64,000 nt of DNA from Yoonia vestfoldensis DSM 16212 (GTDB lineage: Bacteria; Pseudomonadota; Alphaproteobacteria; Rhodobacterales; Rhodobacteraceae), in assembly GCF_000382265.1 (NCBI RefSeq), contig NZ_KB907973.1, forward strand, positions 1 to 64,000. The letters are read 5' to 3'. Both the position numbers and the translations under genes were made by a program. Under the pieces are notes generated by a model that did no database searches, had not been told where the DNA came from, and worked only from the letters and a program-made list of their open reading frames with translations. Shown piece by piece: positions 37,135 to 46,558 of the stretch. Position 1 is the first letter of the stretch, and each line of letters opens with the position of its first letter.

Positions 37135-37268
37135 TTTAGTGAATGGACAAACAAAGATATTATAGTCGGTTTGATTTTGAGGCGTGCAATTCAGCGTGAG
37201 GCGAGCCAGTATTCAACCTCATCTCAACCTTCTGCAGTCTCCATATCACGCTTTGAGGTTTTGGAAGA

Positions 37269-38030
37269 ATGAACCGACTGCTGGAGGACATGCTCAGCGA
37301 AGGAGAGCTAAGTTCAATTGATGCGGTTTTTGCCGCGCCTGACACAAGATTTGACAAACTAGTTAAATTGGTTGGTTTAAATCCGCTTACAGATTTTCAG
37401 TACGCTGACTTGCGAGGCACAAATTTTTGTGGTGCTGATCTTCGGGGTTTTGACTTCACCGGGTCTGACTTGAGAGATTGTATTAGAAATGATAAAACAG
37501 TTGTAGATCATAGCACAATTCTGGTTAACGCTGATGTTCAGTGGATTGACGTTGAGTATTTGCCGATTGTCGCGAAAATGCAGGACATCGAGATTTCTCA
37601 ATCTTCGGAAAAGAGAAAAGATCTGCTTAGTGAGCTGATTGCTGATTTTGGCAAGACAGATCATGTTGTTGCCTATATGGTTTCTGCAGCGGTTCGATCT
37701 GACGATCTTGATAAATTCATTGACTTTGCATCGTTTCTCCCGGCGGAATTGTCACAAAGTCAATTTGCTCAGATACGTGCGAGCGGTATAAAGCTCTTTC
37801 GAAAGAAAATCGCTCAGAGCCGTAGCCGAACGAGGCGTAAAACTACCGCAATATTCGCCTACAGCGAGATATTGGCGAAACTAAGTGAGCAACCAGGCTC
37901 ACTCGCGGCAGGCGTCTACAGCCGCTTGGCAGATTTAGTTATGGCAAAGCAACAGACCGAGCAGTTGAGGTGGATGTCGCTAATTGAAGATCAAGACTTT
38001 GAAAAGGCGCTTGATTCAATCGGGCACTGA
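37269..38030 (+). CDS. Pentapeptide-repeat-containing protein of unknown function
   Basis: 253 residues. Residues about 45-75 hold a short run of pentapeptide repeats (FQYADLRGTNFCGADLRGFD then FTGSDLRDC), too few for a full right-handed helix of the Qnr type. The rest is helical, with a basic stretch (KKIAQSRSRTRRKT) near residue 185. The region is AT-rich: 37501-37560 has 23 G+C in 60 bases. The ATG follows TTGGAAGA. Function unknown; such islet genes beside core operons are often defence or toxin related, but nothing here proves that. Confidence 0.72.
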   Translation: MNRLLEDMLSEGELSSIDAVFAAPDTRFDKLVKLVGLNPLTDFQYADLRGTNFCGADLRGFDFTGSDLRDCIRNDKTVVDHSTILVNADVQWIDVEYLPIVAKMQDIEISQSSEKRKDLLSELIADFGKTDHVVAYMVSAAVRSDDLDKFIDFASFLPAELSQSQFAQIRASGIKLFRKKIAQSRSRTRRKTTAIFAYSEILAKLSEQPGSLAAGVYSRLADLVMAKQQTEQLRWMSLIEDQDFEKALDSIGH

Positions 38031-38059
38031 ACAGGCGCTCGGACTATTCCCACACCCCC

Positions 38060-38088
38060 TTGCCACCCCCCGACCTCCCCGCTATACG
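38060..38088 (+). promoter_or_regulatory. Promoter of the rplB block
   Basis: TTGCCA (38060-38065), 17 bases rich in C, then TATACG (38083-38088). The same layout is found before rplO. It explains why rplB can be expressed although the usual upstream genes rpsJ-rplC-rplD-rplW are not next to it. Confidence 0.65.
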
Positions 38089-38099
38089 CCACCAATCAT

Positions 38100-38243
38100 G
38101 GCCTCGGATTCGTTCCGGGGCCTTGTGTCTTATGCGCAGGCCAGGGTTCGCCCCGGCAATCGTAGGTCGGGGTTCACCCCGACAACCCTTCACTTGGGGA
38201 CCTTCGGGGCCCTGTAAACCATAGTCCCGGACCTGTCCGGGAC
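38100..38243. repeat. Three extragenic palindromes in the rplB leader
   Basis: GGCCTCGGA/TCCGGGGCC at 38100-38122, GTCGGGGT/ACCCCGAC at 38166-38183 (preceded by CGTAG), and GTCCCGGA/TCCGGGAC at 38224-38243. The second recurs after rplP in reverse at 40918-40940, identical at 22 of 23 bases over the whole element. They look like dispersed repeats rather than a single regulatory RNA. Confidence 0.65.
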
Positions 38244-38267
38244 GCCAAGCAAACGGAAGAAGCAAAC

Positions 38268-39110
38268 ATGGCACTCAAGTCGTACAAACCGACGACGCCG
38301 GGCCAGCGTGGGCTGGTGCTGATCGACCGTTCGGAGCTTTGGAAAGGTCGCCCTGTCAAGGCCCTCACGGAGGGTCTGACGAAATCGGGCGGACGGAACA
38401 ACACCGGACGGATCACAATGCGTCGCATTGGTGGGGGCGCAAAGCGTCTTTACCGCATCGTCGATTTCAAGCGCAACAAGCTGGACATGCAGGCTGTTGT
38501 CGCACGTATCGAATACGATCCGAACCGGACAGCATTCATTGCGCTGATCCAGTACGAAGACGGCACCCAGACCTACATCCTGGCACCGCAGCGTCTGGCG
38601 ATCGGTGACAAGGTCATCGCCTCGGCCAAGGCTGACATCAAGCCCGGCAACGCGATGCCTTTCTCGGGCATGCCCATCGGGACAATCGTCCACAACATCG
38701 AGCTCAAGGCAGGCAAAGGCGGCCAGATCGCCCGTGCAGCCGGCACCTATGCCCAGTTCGTCGGTCGCGATGGCGGCTATGCGCAGATCCGCCTGTCGTC
38801 GGGCGAATTGCGTCTGGTCCGTCAGGAATGCATGGCCACCGTCGGTGCCGTGTCGAACCCCGACAACTCCAACCAGAACATCGGTAAGGCCGGTCGCAAC
38901 CGTCACAAGGGCATCCGCCCATCCGTGCGCGGTGTCGCGATGAACCCGATCGACCACCCGCATGGTGGTGGTGAAGGCCGGACATCCGGTGGCCGTACGC
39001 CTGTGACCCCATGGGGTAAGGATACCAAAGGTACCCGCACCCGTAACAAGAACAAAGCATCGCAGCGCCTCATCGTGCGCACGCGTCATGCCAAGAAGAA
39101 GGGTCGTTAA
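38268..39110 (+). CDS. rplB: 50S ribosomal protein L2 (uL2)
   Basis: 280 residues, full length. The highly conserved peptidyl-transferase-side loop [17 protein letters not shown] and the basic C-terminus TRHAKKKGR are present. It binds 23S rRNA and is needed for subunit joining and peptide-bond formation. RBS GGAAGAAGCAAAC. It starts the ribosomal gene run in this window; the genes that normally precede it in the S10 operon are absent, and an AT-rich islet lies upstream. Confidence 0.99.
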   Translation: MALKSYKPTTPGQRGLVLIDRSELWKGRPVKALTEGLTKSGGRNNTGRITMRRIGGGAKRLYRIVDFKRNKLDMQAVVARIEYDPNRTAFIALIQYEDGTQTYILAPQRLAIGDKVIASAKADIKPGNAMPFSGMPIGTIVHNIELKAGKGGQIARAAGTYAQFVGRDGGYAQIRLSSGELRLVRQECMATVGAVSNPDNSNQNIGKAGRNRHKGIRPSVRGVAMNPIDHPHGGGEGRTSGGRTPVTPWGKDTKGTRTRNKNKASQRLIVRTRHAKKKGR

Positions 39111-39112
39111 AT

Positions 39113-39391
39113 ATGGCTCGTTCCGTCTGGAAAGGCCCGTTCGTCGACGCCTATGTCTTGAAAAAGGCAGAAGCAACGCGCGAAAGCGGCCGCAACGAAG
39201 TGATCAAGATCTGGTCGCGTCGTTCCACTATCCTGCCTCAGTTCGTTGGCCTGACCTTTGCGGTCTACAACGGCAAGAAGCACATCCCTGTCAACGTCAC
39301 GGAAGACATGATCGGTCAGAAGTTCGGTGAATATTCGCCGACACGGACCTATTACGGTCACGCCGCCGACAAAAAAGCGAAGCGGAAATAA
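39113..39391 (+). CDS. rpsS: 30S ribosomal protein S19 (uS19)
   Basis: 92 residues, standard length. [20 protein letters not shown] and the end [20 protein letters not shown] are the family signatures. It binds the head of the small subunit with S13. It starts two bases after the rplB stop region and three bases before rplV. Confidence 0.99.
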   Translation: MARSVWKGPFVDAYVLKKAEATRESGRNEVIKIWSRRSTILPQFVGLTFAVYNGKKHIPVNVTEDMIGQKFGEYSPTRTYYGHAADKKAKRK

Positions 39392-39394
39392 GCC

Positions 39395-39775
39395 ATGAGC
39401 AAGGATAAGAATCCCCGCCGCGTGGCCGATAATGAAGCAATGGCAAAACTGCGCATGCTTCGGACCTCCCCGCAGAAACTGAACCTCGTGGCAGCGCTGA
39501 TCCGTGGCAAGAAAGTCGAAAAGGCCCTGCAGGACCTGACTTTCTCCAAAAAGCGGATCTCGGACGATGTGAAGAAATGTCTTCAGTCGGCCATCGCCAA
39601 CGCCGAAAACAACCACAACCTGGATGTTGACGCGCTGGTCGTGGCAGAGGCTTACGTCGGCAAGAACCTGATCATGAAGCGGGGCCGCCCCCGGGCGCGT
39701 GGCCGTTTCGGCAAGATCGTCAAGCCGTTTTCAGAACTGACCATCAAGGTGCGTCAAGTTGAGGAGCAATCATAA
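39395..39775 (+). CDS. rplV: 50S ribosomal protein L22 (uL22)
   Basis: 126 residues. The hairpin that lines the exit tunnel is [14 protein letters not shown], as in other bacteria; macrolide resistance changes map there in the family. [20 protein letters not shown] precedes it. Its stop TAA shares a base with the rpsC start (TAATG). Confidence 0.99.
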   Translation: MSKDKNPRRVADNEAMAKLRMLRTSPQKLNLVAALIRGKKVEKALQDLTFSKKRISDDVKKCLQSAIANAENNHNLDVDALVVAEAYVGKNLIMKRGRPRARGRFGKIVKPFSELTIKVRQVEEQS

Positions 39776-40491
39776 TGGGTAACAAAGTAAACCCTATCGG
39801 GATGCGTCTTCAGGTCAACCGCACCTGGGACAGCCGCTGGTTCGCGAACACCAAGGAATATGGTGATCTGCTGCTGGAAGACCTGAAGATCAAGGCGTTC
39901 ATCCGCAAGGAATGTGCGCAGTCCGGCATCAGCCGCGTGATCATCGAACGTCCGCACAAAAAGTGCCGCGTCACGATCCACGCCGCACGCCCCGGTGTGA
40001 TCATCGGCAAGAAAGGTGCGGACATCGAAGGTCTGCGTCAGAAGCTGGCGAACCTGACCAAGTCGGAACTGCACCTCAACATCGTTGAAGTCCGCAAGCC
40101 CGAACTGGACGCAGCGCTGGTCGCTGAATCCATCGGTCAGCAGCTCGAACGCCGGGTGTCTTTCCGTCGTGCGATGAAACGTGCTGTGCAGAACGCGATG
40201 CGCATGGGCGCCCTGGGGATCCGGGTCAACCTTGCCGGTCGTCTGGGTGGTGCCGAAATCGCGCGGACCGAATGGTACCGTGAAGGTCGCGTGCCGCTGC
40301 ACACATTGCGTGCGGACATCGACTATGCGCTTTATGAAGCCATGACGCCCTATGGCATCATCGGCATCAAGGTCTTCATCTACAAAGGTGAGATCATGGA
40401 GCATGACCCGCAAGGCCACGACCGTAAACATGCCGAGCTTCAGGAAGGCGCCATCCCGCGCGGTCCTGGCGGCCCGCGTCGCGACAGGTAA
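39775..40491 (+). CDS. rpsC: 30S ribosomal protein S3 (uS3)
   Basis: 238 residues. The KH domain motif [17 protein letters not shown] and the C-terminal domain [20 protein letters not shown] are intact. S3 forms part of the mRNA entry channel. The acidic/basic C-terminal tail is of normal length for alphaproteobacteria. Confidence 0.99.
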   Translation: MGNKVNPIGMRLQVNRTWDSRWFANTKEYGDLLLEDLKIKAFIRKECAQSGISRVIIERPHKKCRVTIHAARPGVIIGKKGADIEGLRQKLANLTKSELHLNIVEVRKPELDAALVAESIGQQLERRVSFRRAMKRAVQNAMRMGALGIRVNLAGRLGGAEIARTEWYREGRVPLHTLRADIDYALYEAMTPYGIIGIKVFIYKGEIMEHDPQGHDRKHAELQEGAIPRGPGGPRRDR

Positions 40492-40503
40492 GGAGTAGAG
40501 AAG

Positions 40504-40917
40504 ATGCTGCAACCAAAGCGCACGAAACACCGCAAGCTGCACAAAGGCCGGATTCGTGGTGAAGCAAAGGGCGGGTCTGACCTGAACTTTGGCACCTATG
40601 GCCTGAAAGCGACCGAGCCAGAGCGGATCACCGCACGCCAGATCGAAGCGGCACGCCGCGCCATGACCCGTCATATGAAGCGTCAGGGCCGCGTCTGGAT
40701 CCGGATTTTCCCGGATCTGCCCGTGACCTCCAAGCCCATCGAAGTGCGTATGGGTAAGGGTAAGGGTTCGATCGACTTCTGGGCATGCAAGGTCAAACCC
40801 GGCCGCGTGATGTTCGAAATCGACGGCGTCAGCGAAGAAATCGCCCGCGAGGCCCTGCGCCTTGCAGCGATGAAGCTGCCGATCAAGACACGCACCGTGG
40901 TCCGCGAGGATTGGTAA
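40504..40917 (+). CDS. rplP: 50S ribosomal protein L16 (uL16)
   Basis: 137 residues, standard. [19 protein letters not shown] at the start and [18 protein letters not shown] in the middle; Arg82 in the latter aligns with the arginine that the YcfD oxygenase hydroxylates in E. coli. It is the last gene of this block: a dispersed palindrome and a strong terminator follow, then two minus-strand genes. Confidence 0.99.
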   Translation: MLQPKRTKHRKLHKGRIRGEAKGGSDLNFGTYGLKATEPERITARQIEAARRAMTRHMKRQGRVWIRIFPDLPVTSKPIEVRMGKGKGSIDFWACKVKPGRVMFEIDGVSEEIAREALRLAAMKLPIKTRTVVREDW

Positions 40918-40940
40918 GTCGGGGTTAACCCCGACCTACG
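40918..40940. repeat. Dispersed palindrome after rplP
   Basis: GTCGGGGTTAACCCCGAC followed by CTACG, starting at the base after the rplP stop. Its reverse complement matches 38161-38183 at 22 of 23 bases. Confidence 0.7.
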
Positions 40941-40955
40941 GGTCGATTGAAATGG

Positions 40956-40992
40956 AAAAGCCCCTGCCGAGAGATCGGCGGGGGCTTTTTTC
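40956..40992 (+). terminator. Rho-independent terminator after rplP
   Basis: AAAGCCCCTGCCGA (40957-40970) pairs with TCGGCGGGGGCTTT (40974-40987) around a GAGA loop, followed by T residues. It ends the rplB-rplP block. Confidence 0.92.
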
Positions 40993-41035
40993 TGGCCTTG
41001 CGTTTCTGATCACGCGTGCTGATCCGCTTTTGCCG

Positions 41036-41215
41036 TCAGGTGCGCGACGCGAACTGTGATTTCACGAAATTCGCGCGGGTCCGGGTGAATACTTCGAGCA
41101 GCCGCTGATCGTTGCGGCACAGATCCTCGATCTGTTGTGCAAAGGCAGTTTCGGATTGCCCATAGAACGCCTTGGCGGCGCGGTCGGCTTCGGCGTTTCG
41201 GGTTGTCTCTCGCAT
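41036..41215 (-). CDS. Small unknown protein between ribosomal blocks
   Basis: 59 residues from the ATG at 41215, which is eight bases past AGGAG; an ATG six bases earlier lies too close to that site. Charged, helical, soluble: RETTRNAEADRAAKAFYGQS, then QQIEDLCRNDQRLLEVFTRT. There is no signal peptide or metal motif. I do not recognise it. It is on the opposite strand to the ribosomal genes, with the oxygenase gene upstream in the same direction. Confidence 0.65.
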   Translation of the reverse strand: MRETTRNAEADRAAKAFYGQSETAFAQQIEDLCRNDQRLLEVFTRTRANFVKSQFASRT

Positions 41216-41329
41216 ACTCATTACTCCTTTCCGCGACGCTATCGCGGTGCAATACGGTGATTGTTGGGCCAGAATGCGTTTTCTGCCAAAAGCGTAATGT
41301 CGCGTTGACCCCATGGGCAAGATTTTATG

Positions 41330-41950
41330 TCATCCCCACGCATAATTGAAACTGACGCTGATCCGCTCTTCCTCCTCGGCCATGTTCATCGGCACCTCGT
41401 GGCGCAGCCAGCTTTCCCACAACAGAACGTCGCCGACGGCGGGCGACACATAGACGAACTGGCGCAATTCCTCGCGGGCGGTTTTCTGGCGGGGCGGGGC
41501 GGCCATCATCATGGCAAGGCGCGGGTCCTCGAACTTGATCGCGCTGGCGCCTTCGGGCATGGCCACATAGGTCGTGCCGCTGATCACCGAATGGGGGTGG
41601 ATATGCCCGGTGTGGATACCGCCGGGCGGCAGGATGTTGATCCAGATATCTTCCAGCTTGAGCGTCTTGTCGCCGAGGTCGAACTCCAGATCCTGCGCAA
41701 AGGCCGCGACATGTTTGTCCAGCACGGCGACCAAATCCTTGAAGATCGGGAACCGCCAGGGCAGGTCGGTCAATGATGCATAGGACGTATAGCCGGGATA
41801 GCCCTGTTCCTCGCACCATTGCTGCCCGGCCTCGTCATCATCAGCGATGACAAGGCAGGAGTTTTCCAGTTCGGCCGGGTCAACCGCCCCGTGGGCGGAC
41901 AGATGGGCGTGATAGAGACGGGTGGCGAACAGCGATTTTACATTGGTCAT
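41330..41950 (-). CDS. TIGR02466-type 2-oxoglutarate/Fe(II) oxygenase-like protein
   Basis: 206 residues from the ATG at 41950; an ATG at 41974 would add eight residues but has no ribosome site. The double-stranded beta-helix motifs are readable: [20 protein letters not shown] with the His-rich metal region, [11 protein letters not shown], and near the end [14 protein letters not shown] (distal His) and [11 protein letters not shown] (Arg that would hold 2-oxoglutarate). The substrate is unknown. Its place right after rplP (L16), the known target of another ribosomal oxygenase, is suggestive but may be chance. Confidence 0.82.
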   Translation of the reverse strand: MTNVKSLFATRLYHAHLSAHGAVDPAELENSCLVIADDDEAGQQWCEEQGYPGYTSYASLTDLPWRFPIFKDLVAVLDKHVAAFAQDLEFDLGDKTLKLEDIWINILPPGGIHTGHIHPHSVISGTTYVAMPEGASAIKFEDPRLAMMMAAPPRQKTAREELRQFVYVSPAVGDVLLWESWLRHEVPMNMAEEEERISVSFNYAWG

Positions 41951-42038
41951 GGACTCGTCATATCCAGTTTCCATGCAACGGTATAGTGCCGCTTGGCGCA
42001 GAGGTTAGCGATAAGGCGAACCACTGCCTTACAAGGGG

Positions 42039-42067
42039 TTGCTTTATCGGGGAATGGGGGCTAAACG
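42039..42067 (+). promoter_or_regulatory. Candidate promoter of the rpmC block
   Basis: TTGCTT (42039-42044), 17 bases, TAAACG (42062-42067). Weak match, but the 17-base spacer equals that of the promoters before rplB, rplO and rpsM, and a promoter is needed here because the preceding genes face away. Confidence 0.4.
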
Positions 42068-42147
42068 GCGCACTTCTACCCCCACTCCACCAGGAATCGG
42101 GTAACGCTTTGCGCGGCCTGCTGGTGATGTTGAAAAGGAAAAATGGC

Positions 42148-42354
42148 ATGGATGCCAAAGAACTGCGGGCGAAATCGCCCGATCAGCTCCGTGATGAGCT
42201 GGTCAAACTGAAAAAAGAATCGTTCAACCTGCGCTTTCAGCAGGCCACGGGCCAGCTCGAAAATACGGCAGCGTTCCGTGCGGCGCGCCGGAATGCGGCC
42301 CGCGTCAAAACCATCCTGAACGAAAAGGCCGCTGCTGCGGCATCGGAGGCTTAA
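42148..42354 (+). CDS. rpmC: 50S ribosomal protein L29 (uL29)
   Basis: 68 residues from the ATG at 42148 after [35 protein letters not shown] and [20 protein letters not shown] are the family hallmarks. It lies at the tunnel exit and binds SRP. Longer readings upstream are not homologous. First gene of the rpmC-rpmD block. Confidence 0.98.
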   Translation: MDAKELRAKSPDQLRDELVKLKKESFNLRFQQATGQLENTAAFRAARRNAARVKTILNEKAAAAASEA

Positions 42355-42358
42355 GAAT

Positions 42359-42589
42359 ATGCCTAAGCGTATCCTTCAAGGTGTTGTCACAAGCAACCAG
42401 AACGCCCAGACCGTGACCGTCCAGGTCGAGCGTCGCTTCAAGCACCCTTTGCTGCAAAAAACCGTCCGCAAGTCCAAGAAATACCGGGCTCACGACGAAA
42501 ACAACGCCTTCAACGTCGGTGACACGGTACGCATTCAGGAATGTGCACCGAAATCGAAAACCAAACGCTGGGAGGTTATTGCTTCTTAA
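42359..42589 (+). CDS. rpsQ: 30S ribosomal protein S17 (uS17)
   Basis: 76 residues. [20 protein letters not shown], then [20 protein letters not shown] and [18 protein letters not shown]: the usual OB-fold primary binder of 16S rRNA. Four bases after rpmC. Confidence 0.99.
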   Translation: MPKRILQGVVTSNQNAQTVTVQVERRFKHPLLQKTVRKSKKYRAHDENNAFNVGDTVRIQECAPKSKTKRWEVIAS

Positions 42590-42665
42590 GCAGTAACACC
42601 CGGTTCAATGAAACCCTGGGGCGCCGGTCGGAAATCGGCAAATCCCCAAAGGTCGGAGAAACCAA

Positions 42666-43034
42666 ATGATCCAGATGCAGACCAATCTGGATGTAGCTGA
42701 CAACAGCGGCGCCCGCCGTGTTCAGTGCATCAAGGTTCTGGGTGGTTCCCACCGCCGTTACGCGAGTGTCGGTGACATTATCGTCGTATCGGTGAAGGAA
42801 GCCATTCCACGCGGTCGCGTGAAAAAGGGCGATGTCCGCAAGGCCGTTGTCGTACGCACCGCCAAAGAAGTGTTCCGCGAAGATGGCACCGCCATCCGCT
42901 TTGACAGCAATGCCGCTGTCATCCTCAACAACAACAACGAGCCCATCGGCACCCGTATCTTCGGGCCAGTTGTTCGCGAGCTGCGCGCAAAGAACTTCAT
43001 GAAAATCATCTCGCTTGCTCCGGAGGTGCTGTAA
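42666..43034 (+). CDS. rplN: 50S ribosomal protein L14 (uL14)
   Basis: 122 residues, standard. [20 protein letters not shown] and the end [12 protein letters not shown] are invariant family features. It contacts 16S rRNA across the subunit interface. A 76-base spacer separates it from rpsQ, the only notable gap inside this block. Confidence 0.99.
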   Translation: MIQMQTNLDVADNSGARRVQCIKVLGGSHRRYASVGDIIVVSVKEAIPRGRVKKGDVRKAVVVRTAKEVFREDGTAIRFDSNAAVILNNNNEPIGTRIFGPVVRELRAKNFMKIISLAPEVL

Positions 43035-43036
43035 CC

Positions 43037-43342
43037 ATGGCTGCGAAACTCCGCAAAGGCGACGACGTCATCGTTCTGGCCGGCAAAGACAAAGGCATGA
43101 AGGGCACGATCAGTGCCGTTGATCCAAAGTCCGGCAAGGCCGTTGTTGATGGTATCAACATGGCGATCCGTCACCAGAAACAATCCCAGACCAGCCAAGG
43201 TGGCCGCACACCAAAAGCGATGCCGATCCAGCTGTCGAACCTGGCGATCGTTGACAAGAATGGCAAACCGACCCGCGTTGGTTTCCGCATGGACGGCGAA
43301 AACAAGGTGCGTTTCGCAAAGACGACAGGGGATGTGATCTGA
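43037..43342 (+). CDS. rplX: 50S ribosomal protein L24 (uL24)
   Basis: 101 residues with the KOW segment [20 protein letters not shown] and [19 protein letters not shown]. It starts assembly of the large subunit. Its TGA overlaps the rplE ATG (TGATG). Confidence 0.98.
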   Translation: MAAKLRKGDDVIVLAGKDKGMKGTISAVDPKSGKAVVDGINMAIRHQKQSQTSQGGRTPKAMPIQLSNLAIVDKNGKPTRVGFRMDGENKVRFAKTTGDVI

Positions 43343-43905
43343 TGCTTGACGCTGCAAACTACACCCCCCGCCTGAAGGCTGAATATATCTCCAAGATTCG
43401 CGCGGCGATGAAGGAAGAATTCGGCTACAAGAACGACATGCAGATCCCGCGTCTGGACAAGATCGTCCTGAACATCGGCTGCGGCGCAGAAGCTGTCCGT
43501 GACAGCAAGAAAGCCAAATCCGCACAGGAAGACCTGACCACCATCGCCGGCCAAAAGGCGATGACCACGAAGGCGAAGAAATCCATCGCCGGTTTCCGTG
43601 TGCGTGAAGAAATGCCGCTGGGCGCAAAAGTGACCCTGCGCGGTGACCGGATGTATGAATTCCTTGATCGCCTGATCACGGTCGCCATGCCCCGTATCCG
43701 CGACTTCCGTGGTGTCTCCGGCAAATCCTTTGACGGTCGCGGCAACTATGCCACCGGCCTGAAGGAACATATCGTGTTCCCCGAAATCAACTTCGACAAG
43801 ATCGATGAGATGTGGGGAATGGACATCGTTATCTGCACCACAGCGAACACTGACGCTGAAGCAAAGGCATTGTTGAAGCTCTTCAACATGCCATTCAACA
43901 GCTAA
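43342..43905 (+). CDS. rplE: 50S ribosomal protein L5 (uL5)
   Basis: 187 residues; [38 protein letters not shown] and [20 protein letters not shown] match the family. It binds 5S rRNA and bridges to the small subunit. Confidence 0.99.
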   Translation: MLDAANYTPRLKAEYISKIRAAMKEEFGYKNDMQIPRLDKIVLNIGCGAEAVRDSKKAKSAQEDLTTIAGQKAMTTKAKKSIAGFRVREEMPLGAKVTLRGDRMYEFLDRLITVAMPRIRDFRGVSGKSFDGRGNYATGLKEHIVFPEINFDKIDEMWGMDIVICTTANTDAEAKALLKLFNMPFNS

Positions 43906-43925
43906 GCGTTAGGGAGATTTGACAA

Positions 43926-44231
43926 ATGGCTAAGAAATCCATGATCGAGCGCGAGAAGAAGCGCGAAAAGCTGGTGGCACAGTATGCTGGAAAGCGTGCC
44001 GCGCTGAAGGCAATCATCAACGACCAGTCCAAGCCGGTCGAAGAGCGATTCAAGGCGACCTTGCAGCTTGCAAAACTGCCGCGCAATTCGTCGGCTGTGC
44101 GTCTGCACAACCGTTGCCAGCTCACCGGGCGTCCACACGCCTATTACCGCAAACTCAAGATCAGCCGGATCGCGCTGCGGAACCTTGGTTCCAATGGCGA
44201 AATCCCCGGCATGGTCAAGTCGAGCTGGTAA
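43926..44231 (+). CDS. rpsN: 30S ribosomal protein S14 (uS14), zinc-free type
   Basis: 101 residues, the long form lacking the CxxC pairs of the zinc type. [20 protein letters not shown] is conserved, ending MVKSSW. It sits in the head of the small subunit. Confidence 0.99.
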   Translation: MAKKSMIEREKKREKLVAQYAGKRAALKAIINDQSKPVEERFKATLQLAKLPRNSSAVRLHNRCQLTGRPHAYYRKLKISRIALRNLGSNGEIPGMVKSSW

Positions 44232-44243
44232 GGAGAATTTGAT

Positions 44244-44636
44244 ATGAACGATCCTATCGGTGATATGCTGACACGCATCCGTAACGGTCAGATGCGCGGC
44301 AAGGCTTCGGTGGAAACACCGGCGTCGAAACTGCGCGCCTGGGTGTTGGACGTGCTGGTCGCAGAAGGCTACATCCGCGGTTATGCAAAGAAGGACGGCA
44401 AAGACGGCCATCCTGCTTTCAACATCGAGCTGAAGTATTACGAAGGCACACCAGTCATTCGCGAAGTGAAGCGGGTCTCCAAGCCCGGTCGTCGCGTGTA
44501 TCTGGGCGCCAATGACCTCCCATCCGTCCGTCAGGGCCTGGGTGTGTCGATTGTCTCCACCTCCAAGGGTGTGATGACGGACGCGAACGCACGGGCTGCC
44601 AAAATCGGCGGCGAAGTGCTTTGCACAGTGTTCTAA
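44244..44636 (+). CDS. rpsH: 30S ribosomal protein S8 (uS8)
   Basis: 130 residues; [20 protein letters not shown] at the start and [20 protein letters not shown] before the end. In E. coli this protein represses the spc operon by binding its mRNA near rplE; no such site was sought here in detail. Confidence 0.99.
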   Translation: MNDPIGDMLTRIRNGQMRGKASVETPASKLRAWVLDVLVAEGYIRGYAKKDGKDGHPAFNIELKYYEGTPVIREVKRVSKPGRRVYLGANDLPSVRQGLGVSIVSTSKGVMTDANARAAKIGGEVLCTVF

Positions 44637-44645
44637 GGGGAAAAC

Positions 44646-45179
44646 ATGTCTCGTATTGGTAAAAAACCGGTTGAGCTGCCCTCTGGCGTCACTGCGTCGG
44701 TGTCCGGTCAGACCGTGGAAGTCAAAGGCCCGAAGGGCACCCGCAGCTTCAAGGCAACCGACGATGTCACCATCACCGTGGATGGCAATGTCGTTTCCGT
44801 GAAACCACGTGGCACGTCCAAGCGGGCGCGCCAGCAGTGGGGCATGTCGCGCAGCCAGGTCGAAAACTTGGTGACCGGCGTGACCACCGGTTTCAAGAAA
44901 GAGCTTGAGATCAGCGGTGTGGGCTATCGTGCCACGATGCAGGGCAACACCCTGAAACTGGCATTGGGCTATAGCCATGATGTGAATTTCGAAGTGCCAG
45001 AGGGCGTCACCGTGACAGCCCCGAAGCAGACCGAAATCATCGTGGAAGGGATCGACCAGCAGCTTGTTGGCCAGGTCGCGGCGAATATCCGTGAATGGCG
45101 CAAACCTGAGCCTTACAAAGGCAAGGGCATCAAGTACAAAGGCGAATTCATCTTCCGCAAAGAAGGCAAGAAGAAGTAA
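44646..45179 (+). CDS. rplF: 50S ribosomal protein L6 (uL6)
   Basis: 177 residues; [20 protein letters not shown] and the C-terminal [20 protein letters not shown] are family signatures. It lies near the factor-binding site of the large subunit. Confidence 0.99.
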   Translation: MSRIGKKPVELPSGVTASVSGQTVEVKGPKGTRSFKATDDVTITVDGNVVSVKPRGTSKRARQQWGMSRSQVENLVTGVTTGFKKELEISGVGYRATMQGNTLKLALGYSHDVNFEVPEGVTVTAPKQTEIIVEGIDQQLVGQVAANIREWRKPEPYKGKGIKYKGEFIFRKEGKKK

Positions 45180-45190
45180 GGAACGCACAA

Positions 45191-45556
45191 ATGGCAAACA
45201 GCAAAAGAACACTGTTTCTGAAGCGCCGTATGCGCGTTCGGAACAAACTGCGCGGCGTGACCGCCAACCAGGGGCGTGCGCGTCTTTCGGTACACCGCAG
45301 CAACAAGAACATCAGCGTCCAGCTGATCGACGATGTGAACGGCGTGACGCTTGCGTCCGCGTCGACGCTCGAAAAAGATCTGGGCGTTGTCGGCAAGAAC
45401 AATGTCGAAGCCGCTGCCAAGGTAGGTGCTGCAATCGCAGAACGCGCCAAGGCTGCCGGAATCGAACAGGCCTATTTCGACCGTGGCGGTTTTCTGTTCC
45501 ACGGCAAGATCAAGGCCCTTGCAGATGCAGCCCGCGAAGCCGGGTTGAAGATCTAA
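45191..45556 (+). CDS. rplR: 50S ribosomal protein L18 (uL18)
   Basis: 121 residues; [33 protein letters not shown] and [20 protein letters not shown] match. It binds 5S rRNA. Followed by a 125-base spacer with a palindrome before rpsE. Confidence 0.99.
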   Translation: MANSKRTLFLKRRMRVRNKLRGVTANQGRARLSVHRSNKNISVQLIDDVNGVTLASASTLEKDLGVVGKNNVEAAAKVGAAIAERAKAAGIEQAYFDRGGFLFHGKIKALADAAREAGLKI

Positions 45557-45562
45557 AGTGGC

Positions 45563-45586
45563 GGTGCGCAGGAATGCGCACCCTAC
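45563..45586. repeat. Extragenic palindrome between rplR and rpsE
   Basis: GGTGCGCA at 45563-45570 and TGCGCACC at 45575-45582 around GGAA, followed by CTAC. The CTAC/GTAG flank is shared with the elements at 38161 and 40918. Confidence 0.6.
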
Positions 45587-45681
45587 CAACACTGCAGGGT
45601 GGGCCTTTGGCGCACCCTCGATGATCCGGCTTCGACCGCGATTGGACAACGCCCTCGGGCAAGAAGATAAGGACGCCAGAT

Positions 45682-46266
45682 ATGGCAGAACGTGACAACA
45701 ATCGGGGTGGCAACCGTCGCCCCCGCGAAGAACAAGCACCCGAGTTTGCCGACCGCCTGGTCGCCATCAACCGCGTGTCCAAGACCGTCAAGGGTGGTAA
45801 GCGTTTTGGCTTTGCCGCACTCGTCGTCGTCGGTGACCAGAAAGGCCGCGTCGGTTTCGGCAAAGGCAAAGCCAAGGAAGTCCCCGAAGCGATCCGCAAG
45901 GCGACCGAACAGGCGAAACGCCAGATGATCCGCGTCGCCCTGCGTGACGGCCGCACCCTGCACCACGACATCGAAGGCCGCCATGGCGCTGGCCGCGTCG
46001 TGATGCGCACAGCCCCTGCCGGTACCGGTATCATCGCGGGTGGTCCAATGCGCGCCGTGTTCGAGATGCTGGGCGTGCAGGACGTCGTGTCCAAATCGAT
46101 CGGTTCGCAGAACCCTTACAACATGATCCGCGCCACGATGGACGGCCTGCAAAAAGAGCAGTCGCCGCGCAACGTGGCTCAGCGTCGCGGCAAGAAAGTC
46201 GCTGACATTCTGCCCAAGCGGGAAGATGCAGCCGACACATCCGCACAAGTCGCCGAGGAGGCTTAA
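45682..46266 (+). CDS. rpsE: 30S ribosomal protein S5 (uS5)
   Basis: 194 residues. [20 protein letters not shown] (double-stranded RNA-binding part) and [20 protein letters not shown] are conserved. It is involved in decoding fidelity. A C-terminal Ala/Glu-rich tail of about 20 residues is common in alphaproteobacteria. Confidence 0.99.
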   Translation: MAERDNNRGGNRRPREEQAPEFADRLVAINRVSKTVKGGKRFGFAALVVVGDQKGRVGFGKGKAKEVPEAIRKATEQAKRQMIRVALRDGRTLHHDIEGRHGAGRVVMRTAPAGTGIIAGGPMRAVFEMLGVQDVVSKSIGSQNPYNMIRATMDGLQKEQSPRNVAQRRGKKVADILPKREDAADTSAQVAEEA

Positions 46267-46269
46267 ACC

Positions 46270-46458
46270 ATGGCAAAAACGATCGTCGTCAAGCAGATCG
46301 GCTCCCCGATCCGCCGCCCCGAGAAACAGCGCGCCACGCTGATCGGTCTGGGCCTGAACAAGATGAACCGCACCCGCGAACTGGAAGACACACCTTCCGT
46401 GCGCGGCATGGTCAACAGCATTCCCCACCTCGTCGAGATCATCGAAGAGCGCGGGTAA
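46270..46458 (+). CDS. rpmD: 50S ribosomal protein L30 (uL30)
   Basis: 62 residues; [20 protein letters not shown] and [20 protein letters not shown]. Three bases after rpsE and the last gene of its block: a palindrome and a strong terminator follow before any further plus-strand gene. Confidence 0.99.
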   Translation: MAKTIVVKQIGSPIRRPEKQRATLIGLGLNKMNRTRELEDTPSVRGMVNSIPHLVEIIEERG

Positions 46459-46466
46459 GCGAAAGA

Positions 46467-46491
46467 TAGGGTGGATTACGATCCACCTTAC
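46467..46491. repeat. Extragenic palindrome after rpmD
   Basis: GGTGGAT at 46470-46476 and ATCCACC at 46481-46487 around TACG, flanked by TAG and TTACG. Same style as the palindromes at other block edges. Confidence 0.55.
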
Positions 46492-46500
46492 GAAATTGAA

Positions 46501-46530
46501 AACGCCCTCGGGAAACCGGGGGCGTTTTTT
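46501..46530 (+). terminator. Rho-independent terminator after rpmD
   Basis: AACGCCCTCGG pairs with CCGGGGGCGTT around GAAA, followed by six T. It separates the rpmC-rpmD block from rplO-secY. Confidence 0.93.
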
Positions 46531-46558
46531 GTTTGTCGGATCGTTTCGAAGACTCTAC

